In this document: one piece after another, positions 20,018-28,067 of the stretch | Position numbering within the stretch: position 1 is the stretch's first letter | How the letters are laid out: the number at the start of each line of letters is the position of its first letter | Assembly (NCBI RefSeq): GCF_012027355.1 | Contig: NZ_SNUH01000001.1 | Coordinates: forward strand, 806,001-870,000 | Source of the DNA: Thermococcus sp. M36 | GTDB lineage: Archaea; Methanobacteriota_B; Thermococci; Thermococcales; Thermococcaceae | DNA length: 64,000 nucleotides | Direction of reading: 5' to 3' | Notes under the pieces: generated by a model | Seen by the model: only the letters and a program-made list of their open reading frames with translations | Told to the model about the DNA's origin: nothing | Database searches by the model: none | Position numbers and translations under genes: made by a program

Positions 20018-20588
20018 GCTTGAGAAAATCAGGGAGTGCCTCATCGAGATGAAGGACCTCTCATCCCTCATGGTCGACCTCGCCTTCTCGTCCGTCATGT
20101 ACAACAGCGAGGACATAGCCGAGGAGGTCTACCTTCTCGAAGAACGCATGGATGAGCTCACACTCAAGGTCAAAAGGCTCGCCCTAAGGCTCGCCAAGAG
20201 GGAGGCCGACCCCGAAAAGCTCCTTAGTGTGATAGACATGGCAGAGATAAACGAGCAGATAAGCGACGCGGCATACAAGATATCTGACCTCGTCCTCCGC
20301 GACGTTGAACCCCACCCGATAATCAGGAAGATAATGGAGGACACCGAAGAGGAGCTCGGCAGGGTAACCGTCAGGAAGGGCTCCATCCTCCACGGCAAGA
20401 CCCTCGAACAGCTCAAGCTCCCGAGCAAGATTGGAACGAGGATACTGGCAATAAAGCGCGGAACACGGTACATCTACAACCCCGGCAGGAATGACACAAT
20501 ACAGGAGGGCGACGTGCTTATAGCTGTCGGCTCCGACCTCGACAGGCTGAGGAAGCTTGCCGGTGAGGAAGTGGAGGAAGAGGAATAA
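20010..20588 (+). CDS. PhoU/TrkA-C domain regulatory protein (second copy)
   Basis: 192 residues, paralogous to the preceding gene over its whole length: MKDLSSLMVDLAFSSVMYNSEDIAEEVYLLE matches block by block. The RCK_C part reads GSILHGKTLEQLKLPSKIGT and IQEGDVLIAVGSDLDRL. The two proteins share a phased ATGAGTGA overlap, so equal expression and a heteromeric complex are likely. The C-terminus is acidic (EEVEEEE). Confidence 0.85.
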   Translation: MSELEKIRECLIEMKDLSSLMVDLAFSSVMYNSEDIAEEVYLLEERMDELTLKVKRLALRLAKREADPEKLLSVIDMAEINEQISDAAYKISDLVLRDVEPHPIIRKIMEDTEEELGRVTVRKGSILHGKTLEQLKLPSKIGTRILAIKRGTRYIYNPGRNDTIQEGDVLIAVGSDLDRLRKLAGEEVEEEE

Positions 20589-20636
20589 CCTTCTTAATTC
20601 GAAAGCTTTTTATTATTCTCTGTGGTTCTTATCTCG

Positions 20637-21365
20637 ATGCCGACGCGGAGGGATAAGGCTTTCCTTGCAGGACTTTTGGTTGCCGTACTGATGACCTACT
20701 CGATGGTGTGGCTACACGAAAGGACCCTCTATTCACCTGGAGACACGGAGGAGATCACGCTAGCAACCTGGACCTTTAACATAAACGCGAGCAACCTCTC
20801 GTGCATTCTGGGCAGGGAGAAGTTGCTGGGCTTTTACTCGTTCAGGAACTGGAGCGACCTCCTCATCGTATTCTCTTACTCTCCGGTGGCCATGAGGAAC
20901 GTGGGCTGTGACGATTTTCCGATATCGGGTGAGTTCGTCCTCCATCTCAGGCCGAGGAATGAGTCGGTGGCTATAAGGCGTGTACTTTTCGTGGTGGAGA
21001 ACGTGAGCAACGTCTCGGTGGACCCGATATTCCCGACCCAAGTGGGGGTCATGTACTTCAAAACCCCAGACGGCAGTTTTGAGGTGACCGAGACTCCCGT
21101 GCCTGGTCTCGAAATCTGGCAGGCCATCAGGGCCGAGGCGCTGAAGCCAACCTGGGGCGAGCCCCTTGGCCTTACCCCTCGGATTCCCCTCGACGTCAAG
21201 AGGTGTGGTGACGGAATGACCATCGAGGCCAGGGTGAGGTTCAGGCTGGAAATCGAATACCTCGCAAGAACCGGATTCTTTAAATCGGAGAAGAGGAAGA
21301 TTGAGATAGAGATCCCGGCGGTTTATCGCCTGTATGGGTTTGAAAACTGCCCCTACGAGTGCTAA
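20637..21365 (+). CDS. membrane-anchored extracellular protein, Cys-rich
   Basis: 242 residues, unrecognised. One N-terminal signal anchor (AFLAGLLVAVLMTYSMVWLH) precedes an extracellular domain with N-glycosylation sequons (NAS, NLS, NWS, NES, NVS) and six cysteines (near residues 56, 92, 201, 239 and 243 by rough count), which suggests disulfides. ATG 20637 is about 28 bp downstream of AAAGCTTTTTA, so the transcript may be leaderless. It converges on nth with a 4-nt overlap. Confidence 0.6.
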   Translation: MPTRRDKAFLAGLLVAVLMTYSMVWLHERTLYSPGDTEEITLATWTFNINASNLSCILGREKLLGFYSFRNWSDLLIVFSYSPVAMRNVGCDDFPISGEFVLHLRPRNESVAIRRVLFVVENVSNVSVDPIFPTQVGVMYFKTPDGSFEVTETPVPGLEIWQAIRAEALKPTWGEPLGLTPRIPLDVKRCGDGMTIEARVRFRLEIEYLARTGFFKSEKRKIEIEIPAVYRLYGFENCPYEC

Positions 21366-22093
21366 CCCCGAGCCTTCCCCTTTATATCCGCATCAGTTAC
21401 CAGACCCTTTGCGTAGGGGCACAGCTCCCTCAACGGGCAGGAGTCGCACTTAGGCCTTATCGGGTTGCATATCCTCTTCCCGTGGTCAACCATTGCGTGG
21501 TTCACGTATATCCATTTCTCATAAGGAATGAGTTCCGCCAGGTACTCCTCCACCTTCTCCGGGGCAACCCTTGGCGGAGCGAGGCCGAGGCGCTTGCTTA
21601 TCCTGTTGACGTGGGTGTCAACGGGAATCGCCTGCCTGCCGAAGCCGTATGCTAAAACTATGTTGGCGCACTTCCTCCCGATGCCGGGCAGCTTCATGAG
21701 CTCGCCGATGTCGTCCGGCACCTTTCCGCCGTATTTTTCGAGTATTATCCGGGAGGCCTTCACTATCCACTCGCCCTTGGTCTTCCAGAGCCCAACGCCG
21801 TTCTCTTTCAGAAAGCGTTGCATCTCCTCGACGGGCGTTCTCGCTATCCTTTCAATATCCCCGTATTTCCTGAAAAGCTCCCTCCACACCTTGTAGGTCA
21901 CCTCGTCCCTCATGCGCTGTGAGATTATGCAGTGTATCAGCGTCCTGTATGGGTCGCCGATGAGGAGCTTCTCCCTCGGATGTGTTTTCATCAGAATCTC
22001 GACGATTTTTTCCGCGCGTTTTTTCTTCTCCTCCCAGCTTTCATTAAAGGTGAACTTTTCAAGGCTTAACGAGCCTGATTTTGTTTCCGCCAT
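21362..22093 (-). CDS. nth: endonuclease III (DNA glycosylase/AP lyase)
   Basis: Base-excision repair enzyme removing oxidised pyrimidines. 243 residues. The helix-hairpin-helix with catalytic Lys is MKLPGIGRKCANIVLAYGFG near residue 140, the catalytic Asp is in IPVDTHVNRISKRLGL, and the 4Fe-4S cluster ligands form C-x6-C-x2-C-x5-C near residue 210 (CNPIRPKCDSCPLRELC). An N-terminal extension of about 25 residues precedes the core. ATG 22093 has GGTGAT 6 nt upstream and overlaps the end of the upstream gene by 35 nt. Confidence 0.95.
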   Translation of the reverse strand: MAETKSGSLSLEKFTFNESWEEKKKRAEKIVEILMKTHPREKLLIGDPYRTLIHCIISQRMRDEVTYKVWRELFRKYGDIERIARTPVEEMQRFLKENGVGLWKTKGEWIVKASRIILEKYGGKVPDDIGELMKLPGIGRKCANIVLAYGFGRQAIPVDTHVNRISKRLGLAPPRVAPEKVEEYLAELIPYEKWIYVNHAMVDHGKRICNPIRPKCDSCPLRELCPYAKGLVTDADIKGKARG

Positions 22094-22490
22094 GGATTAT
22101 CACCACTGTTCCTTTGGAGACCCTAACTCTGTTAAGGTCGTCGAACTCATCGCTATAAATCTTTTGCCCATTATGGTTCAGAATCAGAACCTTCCTTTCG
22201 AGCACAACGACGAAGCCACCCTCGAAGGGGACGACTTCCCTAACGGGTTCATCGAACTCAAAATCTATGATCTCTACACCCCCCGTTGAGAACTCTATCC
22301 TCGTGCTCCCCTTAACTTTCAGCGGTGAAGGCTCGGCCAGGAGAACCTTAAAGCGCAGTGGCTTTCCAAGGAGGTCCACTTCAATATCCTCCCCGGTTCT
22401 GACCTCCATTCCCATGAGCTTGCTCCGTATGACTTCCTCGAAGTCCGCCGGCAGTTCGGCCTCGAAGAGCGGCCTCAGGACGAGCCTCAT
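22059..22490 (-). CDS. conserved hypothetical protein upstream of nth
   Basis: 143 residues, no membrane segment. Strongly beta: EVRTGEDIEVDLLGKPLRFKVLLAEPSP, then IEFDEPVREVVPFEGGFVVVLERKVLILN, possibly small barrels like those at the N-terminus of Cdc48/VAT proteins (pattern only). It overlaps nth by 35 nt and is read first, so the two are co-expressed. No function recognised. Confidence 0.65.
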   Translation of the reverse strand: MRLVLRPLFEAELPADFEEVIRSKLMGMEVRTGEDIEVDLLGKPLRFKVLLAEPSPLKVKGSTRIEFSTGGVEIIDFEFDEPVREVVPFEGGFVVVLERKVLILNHNGQKIYSDEFDDLNRVRVSKGTVVIIHGGNKIRLVKP

Positions 22491-22554
22491 GCCACCACCA
22501 CTGAATCATCGCGGAGGATGGTAATAAGCATTCCCTACCGCAATCTTTTTAAGC

Positions 22555-22574
22555 AATATATCTTCCGATATATT
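22555..22574. promoter_or_regulatory. inverted repeat, probable PadR operator
   Basis: Perfect 8-bp arms AATATATC and GATATATT around TTCC, 12 bp before the padR ATG and just downstream of the TATA-like CTTTTTAAG at 22545. Placed to block transcription start, as expected of an autorepressor. Confidence 0.65.
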
Positions 22575-22585
22575 TGGTGAGATAA

Positions 22586-23035
22586 ATGGAACGTCCGAAC
22601 TTTAGGGGGTATATGAAGATACTCGTGCTGGACATTCTCCACGAGCCAAAACACGGATACGGGATAATGTCTGAGCTGGAGAGGCTCTACGGAATAAGGC
22701 TGAGCGCCGGAACCGTGTATCCGATACTCTCCTCCCTGAGGAGGAGCGGCCTCATCGAGGTCGCAGAAACGGGAGCGAGGGACAGAAAAACCTATGTCAT
22801 TACGGAGAAGGGTAGGAAGTACCTGAAGGGACATGCGGAGGAGCTTGAGGAGGCGAAGCGCAGAATGCGCGCCTACAAGGCCTTTCTTGAACTTGGAGGT
22901 GATGAACTGAAGGCCGCCTTTAGGGAGCTGTTTGAGTCGGTGGATAAGCTGACCGAGGAGCAGAAGGCGAAAATTCGGGAGCTCTTCACCGGCTGTGCTA
23001 GAGAGCTGCGGCTGATTCTGCTTGGAGGTGAGTGA
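22586..23035 (+). CDS. PadR-family transcriptional regulator
   Basis: 149 residues. The winged helix is visible: ILVLDILHEPKHGYGIMSELERLYGIRLSAGTVYPILSSLRRSGLIEV (about 12-58), with the classic GY-I and S-G-T-Y-P-L PadR pattern. A helical dimerisation part follows. The stop is 1 nt before the ABC ATPase start, so it leads the exporter operon. The inverted repeat in its leader is a candidate operator. The signal may be a toxic compound or lipid; not readable. Confidence 0.9.
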   Translation: MERPNFRGYMKILVLDILHEPKHGYGIMSELERLYGIRLSAGTVYPILSSLRRSGLIEVAETGARDRKTYVITEKGRKYLKGHAEELEEAKRRMRAYKAFLELGGDELKAAFRELFESVDKLTEEQKAKIRELFTGCARELRLILLGGE

Positions 23036-23036
23036 T

Positions 23037-24011
23037 ATGGACGCCATTGAAGTTGAGAACCTCGTTAAGAAGTACGGCGACTTCGAGGCCGTCAAAGGAA
23101 TTTCCTTCAGGGTCAAAAAGGGCGAGATATTCGCCTTCCTGGGGCCGAATGGAGCAGGAAAGACGACAACCGTTCATGTGCTCACCACGCTCCTGAAGCC
23201 GACCGCGGGGAAGGCCACCGTGGCAGGCCACGACGTTGTAGAGGAGCCCGTGAAAGTCAGGAAAAAGATAGGTATAGTTTTTCAGGATCCAAGCGTTGAC
23301 AGGGAGCTAACGGCCTACGAGAACATGTACATCCACGGCAGGATCTACGGGGTCGAAAATCTAAAGGAGAAGATAGAGAGGCTTTTGAAGTTCGTCGAGC
23401 TGTGGGAGTTCAGGGACAGGCCCGTCAAGTTCTTCTCCGGGGGCATGCAGAGGAGGCTTGAGATAGCCCGCTCGCTCCTCCACGAGCCTGAGGTGCTCTT
23501 CCTCGACGAGCCCACGATAGGCCTCGACCCCCAGACGAGGGCCCACATATGGGACTACATCAGGGCCATGAAGGAGGAGCACAACATGACGATATTCCTC
23601 ACCACGCACTACATGGACGAGGCCGAGCAACTCGCCGACAGGATAGCGATAATGGATCACGGGAAGATAATAGCGGAAGGAACGGCTGAAGAGCTGAAAA
23701 AGCTCGTGGGGAGCGACATTATCTACCTGAAGCTCCGTGCGAGGGACGACCTCCGGTGCCTCAAGGCGGACTTTATCAGGGGGTGCAGGCTCCTGCCCGA
23801 TGGGCGGGTCAGGCTCGACGTTGAGAACGCTGCAGAGTCCCTGCCGAGGCTCTTTGAGCTCGCGGAGAGAAACGGGGTCAAAATACTTGAGGTAACCTAC
23901 CACCGGCCGACCCTCAACGACGTCTTCCTCCACCTGACAGGGAGAGAGATAAGGGACGAGGGCGGCGAGCAAAACGTGGCAAAGATGATTATGAGGGCCA
24001 GGAGGAGGTGA
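23037..24011 (+). CDS. ABC exporter ATP-binding protein
   Basis: 324 residues from ATG 23037 (GGAGGTGA upstream). Walker A GPNGAGKTTTVH near residue 38, Q-loop FQDPSVDREL, signature FSGGMQRRLEIARSL, Walker B VLFLDEPTIGLDPQTR and switch His TTHYMDEAEQL. A C-terminal region of about 85 residues resembles the DUF4162 tail of DrrA-type exporters. Co-transcribed with padR before it and the permease after it; the three look like a drug or lipid export unit. Confidence 0.93.
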   Translation: MDAIEVENLVKKYGDFEAVKGISFRVKKGEIFAFLGPNGAGKTTTVHVLTTLLKPTAGKATVAGHDVVEEPVKVRKKIGIVFQDPSVDRELTAYENMYIHGRIYGVENLKEKIERLLKFVELWEFRDRPVKFFSGGMQRRLEIARSLLHEPEVLFLDEPTIGLDPQTRAHIWDYIRAMKEEHNMTIFLTTHYMDEAEQLADRIAIMDHGKIIAEGTAEELKKLVGSDIIYLKLRARDDLRCLKADFIRGCRLLPDGRVRLDVENAAESLPRLFELAERNGVKILEVTYHRPTLNDVFLHLTGREIRDEGGEQNVAKMIMRARRR

Positions 24012-24016
24012 GTGGC

Positions 24017-24781
24017 ATGCGGGTCTTCTTCACAATGATATACCGTGAGCTCAAGCGCTTTTCCCGCTCCCGTGCCAGGGTTATTGGGAGCCTCATTAAC
24101 CCGCTCATATGGCTCATCTTCTTCGGAAAGGGATGGGCCGGCGTCTTCGACAACCCCTTTGCGTCTCAGATATTCGGCGGCGTTGACTACATGACCTACC
24201 TCGTTCCGGGAATAGTAGCGATGACCGTCTTCAACATGAGCTTCATGCAGGGCATCACCCTCATCTGGGACAAGCAGTTCGGTTTCCTTAAGGAGATACT
24301 AGTCGCGCCGTCCAGCAGGACAGAGGCCATACTTGGAAGGATAACGGGCGGTGCGATAATGGCCATGATACAGGGGGTCATAATACTGGCCCTGAGCTTT
24401 GCCCTGACGAACCTCAACGTCTCGGGAGTCCTTCCCGCACTCGGCATGAGCTTCCTCGTCGGGATAGCGATAGCCGGCATGGGGGTTGCCATAGCCCTCA
24501 AGATGACGAGCATGGAAGGCTTCCAGATGATAGTGACCATGATAATGCTCCCGATGACCTTCCTCAGCGGAGCGTTCTACCCGATAAGCACTATGCCGGA
24601 GTGGATGCAGTGGCTGGCCAAGATCAACCCGCTAACCTACGCCGTCGACGGCTCGCGCTACTACCTCGCGGGTGTCGAGCCGGCCTTCGGGATAGTCACG
24701 GACTGGCTCGTGCTCGCTGGTCTGGCCACGCTCTTCGCCGGAATAGCCGCCATAGGGTTCAGAAAGGCAACCATAGACTGA
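24017..24781 (+). CDS. ABC-2 type permease
   Basis: 254 residues, six membrane helices of the DrrB/ABC-2 type: INPLIWLIFFGKGW, YLVPGIVAMTVFNMSFMQG, a cytoplasmic LKEILVAPSSRTEAILGRITGG coupling segment, and the late motif MTFLSGAFYPISTMPEWMQW. ATG 24017 is favoured over GTG 24008 because GGAGGTGA precedes it. It works with the ATPase at 23037. Substrate unknown. Confidence 0.92.
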   Translation: MRVFFTMIYRELKRFSRSRARVIGSLINPLIWLIFFGKGWAGVFDNPFASQIFGGVDYMTYLVPGIVAMTVFNMSFMQGITLIWDKQFGFLKEILVAPSSRTEAILGRITGGAIMAMIQGVIILALSFALTNLNVSGVLPALGMSFLVGIAIAGMGVAIALKMTSMEGFQMIVTMIMLPMTFLSGAFYPISTMPEWMQWLAKINPLTYAVDGSRYYLAGVEPAFGIVTDWLVLAGLATLFAGIAAIGFRKATID

Positions 24782-24898
24782 TATCCGCCGCTGGCGGTTC
24801 TCCCATTTTTTCCCGGCCAGACAATAGGACAGCGGGGGCAAAGCCCGGTAAAAAGAAAGGACTCAGTGCGGGAATTCTCGAAAATCTTTCGGTCAAAA

Positions 24899-24916
24899 AT
24901 GTTCATTGATGAACAT
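24899..24916. promoter_or_regulatory. inverted repeat upstream of the aminotransferase promoter
   Basis: Perfect 8-bp arms ATGTTCAT and ATGAACAT around TG, directly upstream of a TATA-like GATTATAAAG (24919-24928). The position just upstream of BRE/TATA is where archaeal Lrp-type activators bind. The rest of the 24782-24959 gap shows a GC-rich stretch and no gene. Confidence 0.55.
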
Positions 24917-24959
24917 AGGATTATAAAGGTGTAGACCGAAGTCCCCCCGGTGATGGATC

Positions 24960-26297
24960 ATGGTGGTCAGACCGAGTGTTAAGGAACTCCCCGGACCCAA
25001 GGCGAAGGAGATAATCAAGAGGAACTTTGAGACCCTCGCCTATACGACCCAGGACCCAGAGACCCTGCCGATAGTCATCGATCACGGCGACGGCATACTC
25101 GTCTATGACGTCGACGGAAACACCTTCTACGACTTTGGGAGCGGCGTTGGTGTGCTGAACGTCGGCCACGCTCACCCGCGCGTCGTTGAGGCCATAAAAA
25201 GGCAGGCCGAGAAGTTCACCCACTTCGCGCTCAACGACTTCTTCTACGAGAACGCGATTACTCTCGCCCAGAAGCTCGCCGAGCTCGCCCCCGGCGACTT
25301 CCCGAAGAAGGTGGTCTACCAGAACAGCGGTGCCGAGGCCAACGAGGCCATGATGAAGCTCGTCAAGTACGGCACCGGCAGGAAGAGGTTCATAGCCTTC
25401 TACCACGCCTTCCACGGCAGGACCCAGGCCGTTCTCAGCCTCACCGCGAGCAAGTGGGTACAGCAGGACAGGTTCTTCCCAACCATGCCGGGCGTCGAGC
25501 ACATACCCTACCCGAACCCCTACAGGAACCCATGGCACATCGACGGCTACGCTGAGCCGGACGAGCTCGTCAACAGGGTCATAGAGTTCATCGAGGAGTA
25601 CGTCTTCCGCCACGTCCCGCCCGAGGAGGTCGGTGCGATAGTCTTCGAGCCGATACAGGGTGAGGGCGGCTACGTCGTCCCGCCGAAGAACTTCTTCAAG
25701 GAGCTCAAGAAGCTCGCCGACAGCTACGGAATCCTCCTGGCTGACGACGAGGTTCAGATGGGCGTCGGCAGGACTGGCAAGTTCTGGGCCATCGAGCACT
25801 TCGACGTTGCTCCGGACACTATCCAGTTCGGCAAGGCCATAGGAGGAGGCATTCCGCTCGCCGGTGTCGTCCACAGGGCCGACATAGCGTTCGACAAGCC
25901 GGGCAGGCACGCCTCCACCTTCGGCGGCAACCCCGTTGCCATAGCCGCCGGTCTCGAGGTCGTCGAGATAGTCAAGGAGCTCCTTCCGCACGTCCAGGAG
26001 GTCGGCGACTACCTCCACAAGTACCTCAAGGAGCTCGAGGAGAAGTACGAGGTCATCGGAGACGCCAGAGGTCTCGGATTGGCTCAGGCCGTCGAGATCG
26101 TCAAGAGCAAGGACACCAAGGAGAAGAACCCCAAGCTCCGCGACGCCATCGTCAAGGAGGCAGTCAAGCGCGGGCTTATACTCCTCGGCTGCGGCGACAA
26201 CAGCATAAGGTTCATCCCGCCGCTGACTATCCAGAAGGAGGAGATAGACGTCGCCATGGAGATATTCGAGGAGAGCCTCAAGAAGGCTCTCGGCTGA
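24960..26297 (+). CDS. class III PLP aminotransferase (ornithine/GABA aminotransferase or amino acid racemase group)
   Basis: 445 residues, fold type I. Blocks visible are [57 protein letters not shown], the PLP Asp in [16 protein letters not shown] near residue 264, and the Schiff-base Lys in [16 protein letters not shown] near residue 290. Thermococcales have several paralogues acting as ornithine aminotransferase or broad amino-acid racemases; the DEVQMG variant is shared by that group as I recall. Exact substrate not readable. ATG 24960 follows GGTGAT. Confidence 0.88.
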   Translation: MVVRPSVKELPGPKAKEIIKRNFETLAYTTQDPETLPIVIDHGDGILVYDVDGNTFYDFGSGVGVLNVGHAHPRVVEAIKRQAEKFTHFALNDFFYENAITLAQKLAELAPGDFPKKVVYQNSGAEANEAMMKLVKYGTGRKRFIAFYHAFHGRTQAVLSLTASKWVQQDRFFPTMPGVEHIPYPNPYRNPWHIDGYAEPDELVNRVIEFIEEYVFRHVPPEEVGAIVFEPIQGEGGYVVPPKNFFKELKKLADSYGILLADDEVQMGVGRTGKFWAIEHFDVAPDTIQFGKAIGGGIPLAGVVHRADIAFDKPGRHASTFGGNPVAIAAGLEVVEIVKELLPHVQEVGDYLHKYLKELEEKYEVIGDARGLGLAQAVEIVKSKDTKEKNPKLRDAIVKEAVKRGLILLGCGDNSIRFIPPLTIQKEEIDVAMEIFEESLKKALG

Positions 26298-26316
26298 TTC
26301 CTTTTCTTTTCTCTCT
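26298..26316 (+). terminator. T-rich terminator after the aminotransferase
   Basis: Pyrimidine tract with T4 runs (TTCCTTTTCTTTTCTCTCT) right after the stop, without a stem, as usual for archaeal termination. Confidence 0.5.
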
Positions 26317-26381
26317 GAAACAGGCTGTGCACCAAGGTCAAGTTTTTAAAGTTAAAACTTGAATCCCTTCCGGTGGTTGCT

Positions 26382-26981
26382 ATGGGAGACATCACTGAGC
26401 TAATGAGCCCGTACGCTCCGTACGTACTGGGTGCGGCAGTACTGGCTTACCTGGGATACCTGTTCGTAAACAGAAAGAAGTTCAAGAGCGCCAACATGAT
26501 AGCAGTCTCCGCGATAATGACGGCTCTGGTCACGGTGGCGACCAGGAGCATCCAGATAAACGTGCCCGCAACAGGAGGGTACATGAACTTCGGCGACACG
26601 ATGGTCATGTTCGCGGCCATGACTTTCGGGCCCGTCGTTGGCCTCTTTGCGGGCGGCGTTGGCTCTGCCCTTGCAGACGCCCTGAGCCCCTACGCAGGAT
26701 GGGCCCCCATAACCCTGGTGGTCAAGGGGCTTGAGGGACTCGTCATCGGCTACATGGCCAGAAAGAGCGACAGCGTTTCAACCCTCGTTATAGCAGGAAT
26801 AGCCGGCGGAATAATCATGATAGGGGGCTACTTCGCATTTGAGGCGTACATACTCGGTGTGACCGTTGCGCTCCAGGAGGTACCGGTGAATATAGTGCAG
26901 GCGGTAACGGGGGTCCTCGTGGGGACTGGGCTTGCCAAGGCGATAAAGAAAAGGTTCCCGGAGATAGAGGATCTCTTCTAA
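26382..26981 (+). CDS. ECF transporter S-component-like membrane protein
   Basis: 199 residues from ATG 26382. After an N-terminal helix and a basic linker (NRKKFKSANM) come about five helices with the layout of ECF S-components: MIAVSAIMTALVTVATRSIQI, GGYMNFGDTMVMFAAMTFGPVVGLFAGGVGSALAD, ITLVVKGLEGLVIGYMAR. The MNFGDT...GPVVG block is typical of vitamin-binding S-units. No ECF ATPases are nearby, so it would use shared ones. Vitamin identity unknown. A TTTTTAAAG TATA box lies about 35 bp upstream. Confidence 0.75.
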   Translation: MGDITELMSPYAPYVLGAAVLAYLGYLFVNRKKFKSANMIAVSAIMTALVTVATRSIQINVPATGGYMNFGDTMVMFAAMTFGPVVGLFAGGVGSALADALSPYAGWAPITLVVKGLEGLVIGYMARKSDSVSTLVIAGIAGGIIMIGGYFAFEAYILGVTVALQEVPVNIVQAVTGVLVGTGLAKAIKKRFPEIEDLF

Positions 26982-27271
26982 ATCTTCAGGCTCTTTATCT
27001 CTTCCCACATCTCACTTTCGCTCAGCAGGGGCTCAACCGAGATCCTCCGGGAGGCCCTTTTTATCTGCCCAAGGTACTTGGAGTCCGCAACGACCGCGTC
27101 GTAGCCCAGTTCTTCTATTTTATATATCCTGAGCTTGCAGTCCCTGAGTATCCCCACGGAGTGTTCAAGGAAGCCTGGGCCAACGAGGAGTATGTCGGGT
27201 TCAAGTCCCTCCTCAAGGAGCTCCTTTATGGCCCTGTTCAGGATGTCCCTAACTTCCTGAATTTCCTGCAT
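26978..27271 (-). CDS. DUF1884-type small protein, A-domain (family 4) encapsulin-like
   Basis: 97 residues: a helix ([20 protein letters not shown]), a short strand block [13 protein letters not shown], and [26 protein letters not shown], ending [12 protein letters not shown]. The layout and the position next to deoC fit DUF1884, the family I recall being reclassified as A-domain 'family 4' encapsulins, which keep only the HK97 A-domain and sit next to enzyme genes such as DeoC in Thermococcales. It overlaps the deoC end by 23 nt, with GGAGGGGGC as ribosome site inside deoC. Family from memory; no search was run. Confidence 0.62.
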   Translation of the reverse strand: MQEIQEVRDILNRAIKELLEEGLEPDILLVGPGFLEHSVGILRDCKLRIYKIEELGYDAVVADSKYLGQIKRASRRISVEPLLSESEMWEEIKSLKI

Positions 27272-27935
27272 TTTTTGCCCCCTCCACGATCTTTACGCCG
27301 CTGGAGGTTCCAATCCTCGTTGCCCCCGCCTCTATCATGGCGAGGGCCTGCTCGTAGGTCCTCACGCCACCGGAGGCCTTGACCCCCATCTCCGGACCCA
27401 CGGTTCTGCGCATGAGCTTAACGTCCTCCACGGTAGCCCCACCCGTGCCAAAACCCGTTGAGGTCTTCACGAAGTCGGCGCCGGCTTCTTTCGCCAGCTC
27501 GCAGGCCTTGACCTTCTCCTCCTCCGTCAGGTAGCAGGTCTCGATGATGACCTTGACCTTGGCGCCCCTCTCGTGGGCGACCTTGACAACCTCGGCTATG
27601 TCGTTCTTGACGTACTCGTAGTCCCCGTCCTTCAGCGCGCCGATGTTGATGACCATATCGAGCTCATCCGCACCGTCCTCAAGGGCCTTCTTCGCCTCGA
27701 AGACCTTGACCTCTGTTGGAGTCGCGCCGAGGGGGAAGCCTATGACAGTCGCTACCTTAACTCCAGAGTCCCCCAGAACCTCCTTTGCCAGCCTCACCCT
27801 GTACGGGTTGACGCAGACTGCGTAGAAGCCGTACTTCTTCGCCTCCTCACAGAGCCGGATTATGTCCTCCCTCGTGGCGTAGGGTTTGAGATTCGTATGG
27901 TCGATGTACTTGGCAACGTCCACATGACCCTTCAT
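27249..27935 (-). CDS. deoC: deoxyribose-phosphate aldolase
   Basis: Class I aldolase splitting 2-deoxyribose 5-phosphate into glyceraldehyde 3-phosphate and acetaldehyde, part of nucleoside salvage. 228 residues from ATG 27935 (GGTGAG 5 nt before). [43 protein letters not shown] (Asp), Schiff-base Lys in [16 protein letters not shown] near residue 160, and [30 protein letters not shown] are all present. The C-terminal tail ([10 protein letters not shown]) extends past the core and overlaps the encapsulin-like gene, so it could be a packaging tag; this is speculation. Confidence 0.93.
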   Translation of the reverse strand: MKGHVDVAKYIDHTNLKPYATREDIIRLCEEAKKYGFYAVCVNPYRVRLAKEVLGDSGVKVATVIGFPLGATPTEVKVFEAKKALEDGADELDMVINIGALKDGDYEYVKNDIAEVVKVAHERGAKVKVIIETCYLTEEEKVKACELAKEAGADFVKTSTGFGTGGATVEDVKLMRRTVGPEMGVKASGGVRTYEQALAMIEAGATRIGTSSGVKIVEGAKNAGNSGS

Positions 27936-27980
27936 ACCACTCACCATTCACTACTCCGCATGAAGGTATTTAGAGCTTTT

Positions 27981-27998
27981 CTACCCAAAAATGGGTAG
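27981..27998. promoter_or_regulatory. inverted repeat upstream of the deoC promoter
   Basis: Perfect 7-bp arms CTACCCA and TGGGTAG with AAAA between, immediately upstream (minus strand) of a TATA-like TCTAAATACC at about 27965-27975. The rest of 27999-28067 shows nothing else. Confidence 0.5.
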
Positions 27999-28067
27999 GT
28001 AATCGGAAAATATGGGGAATCGTCTCCGACACGCCGGCTTTTGTGGAACGTCCACAGGGGCAGGCGC

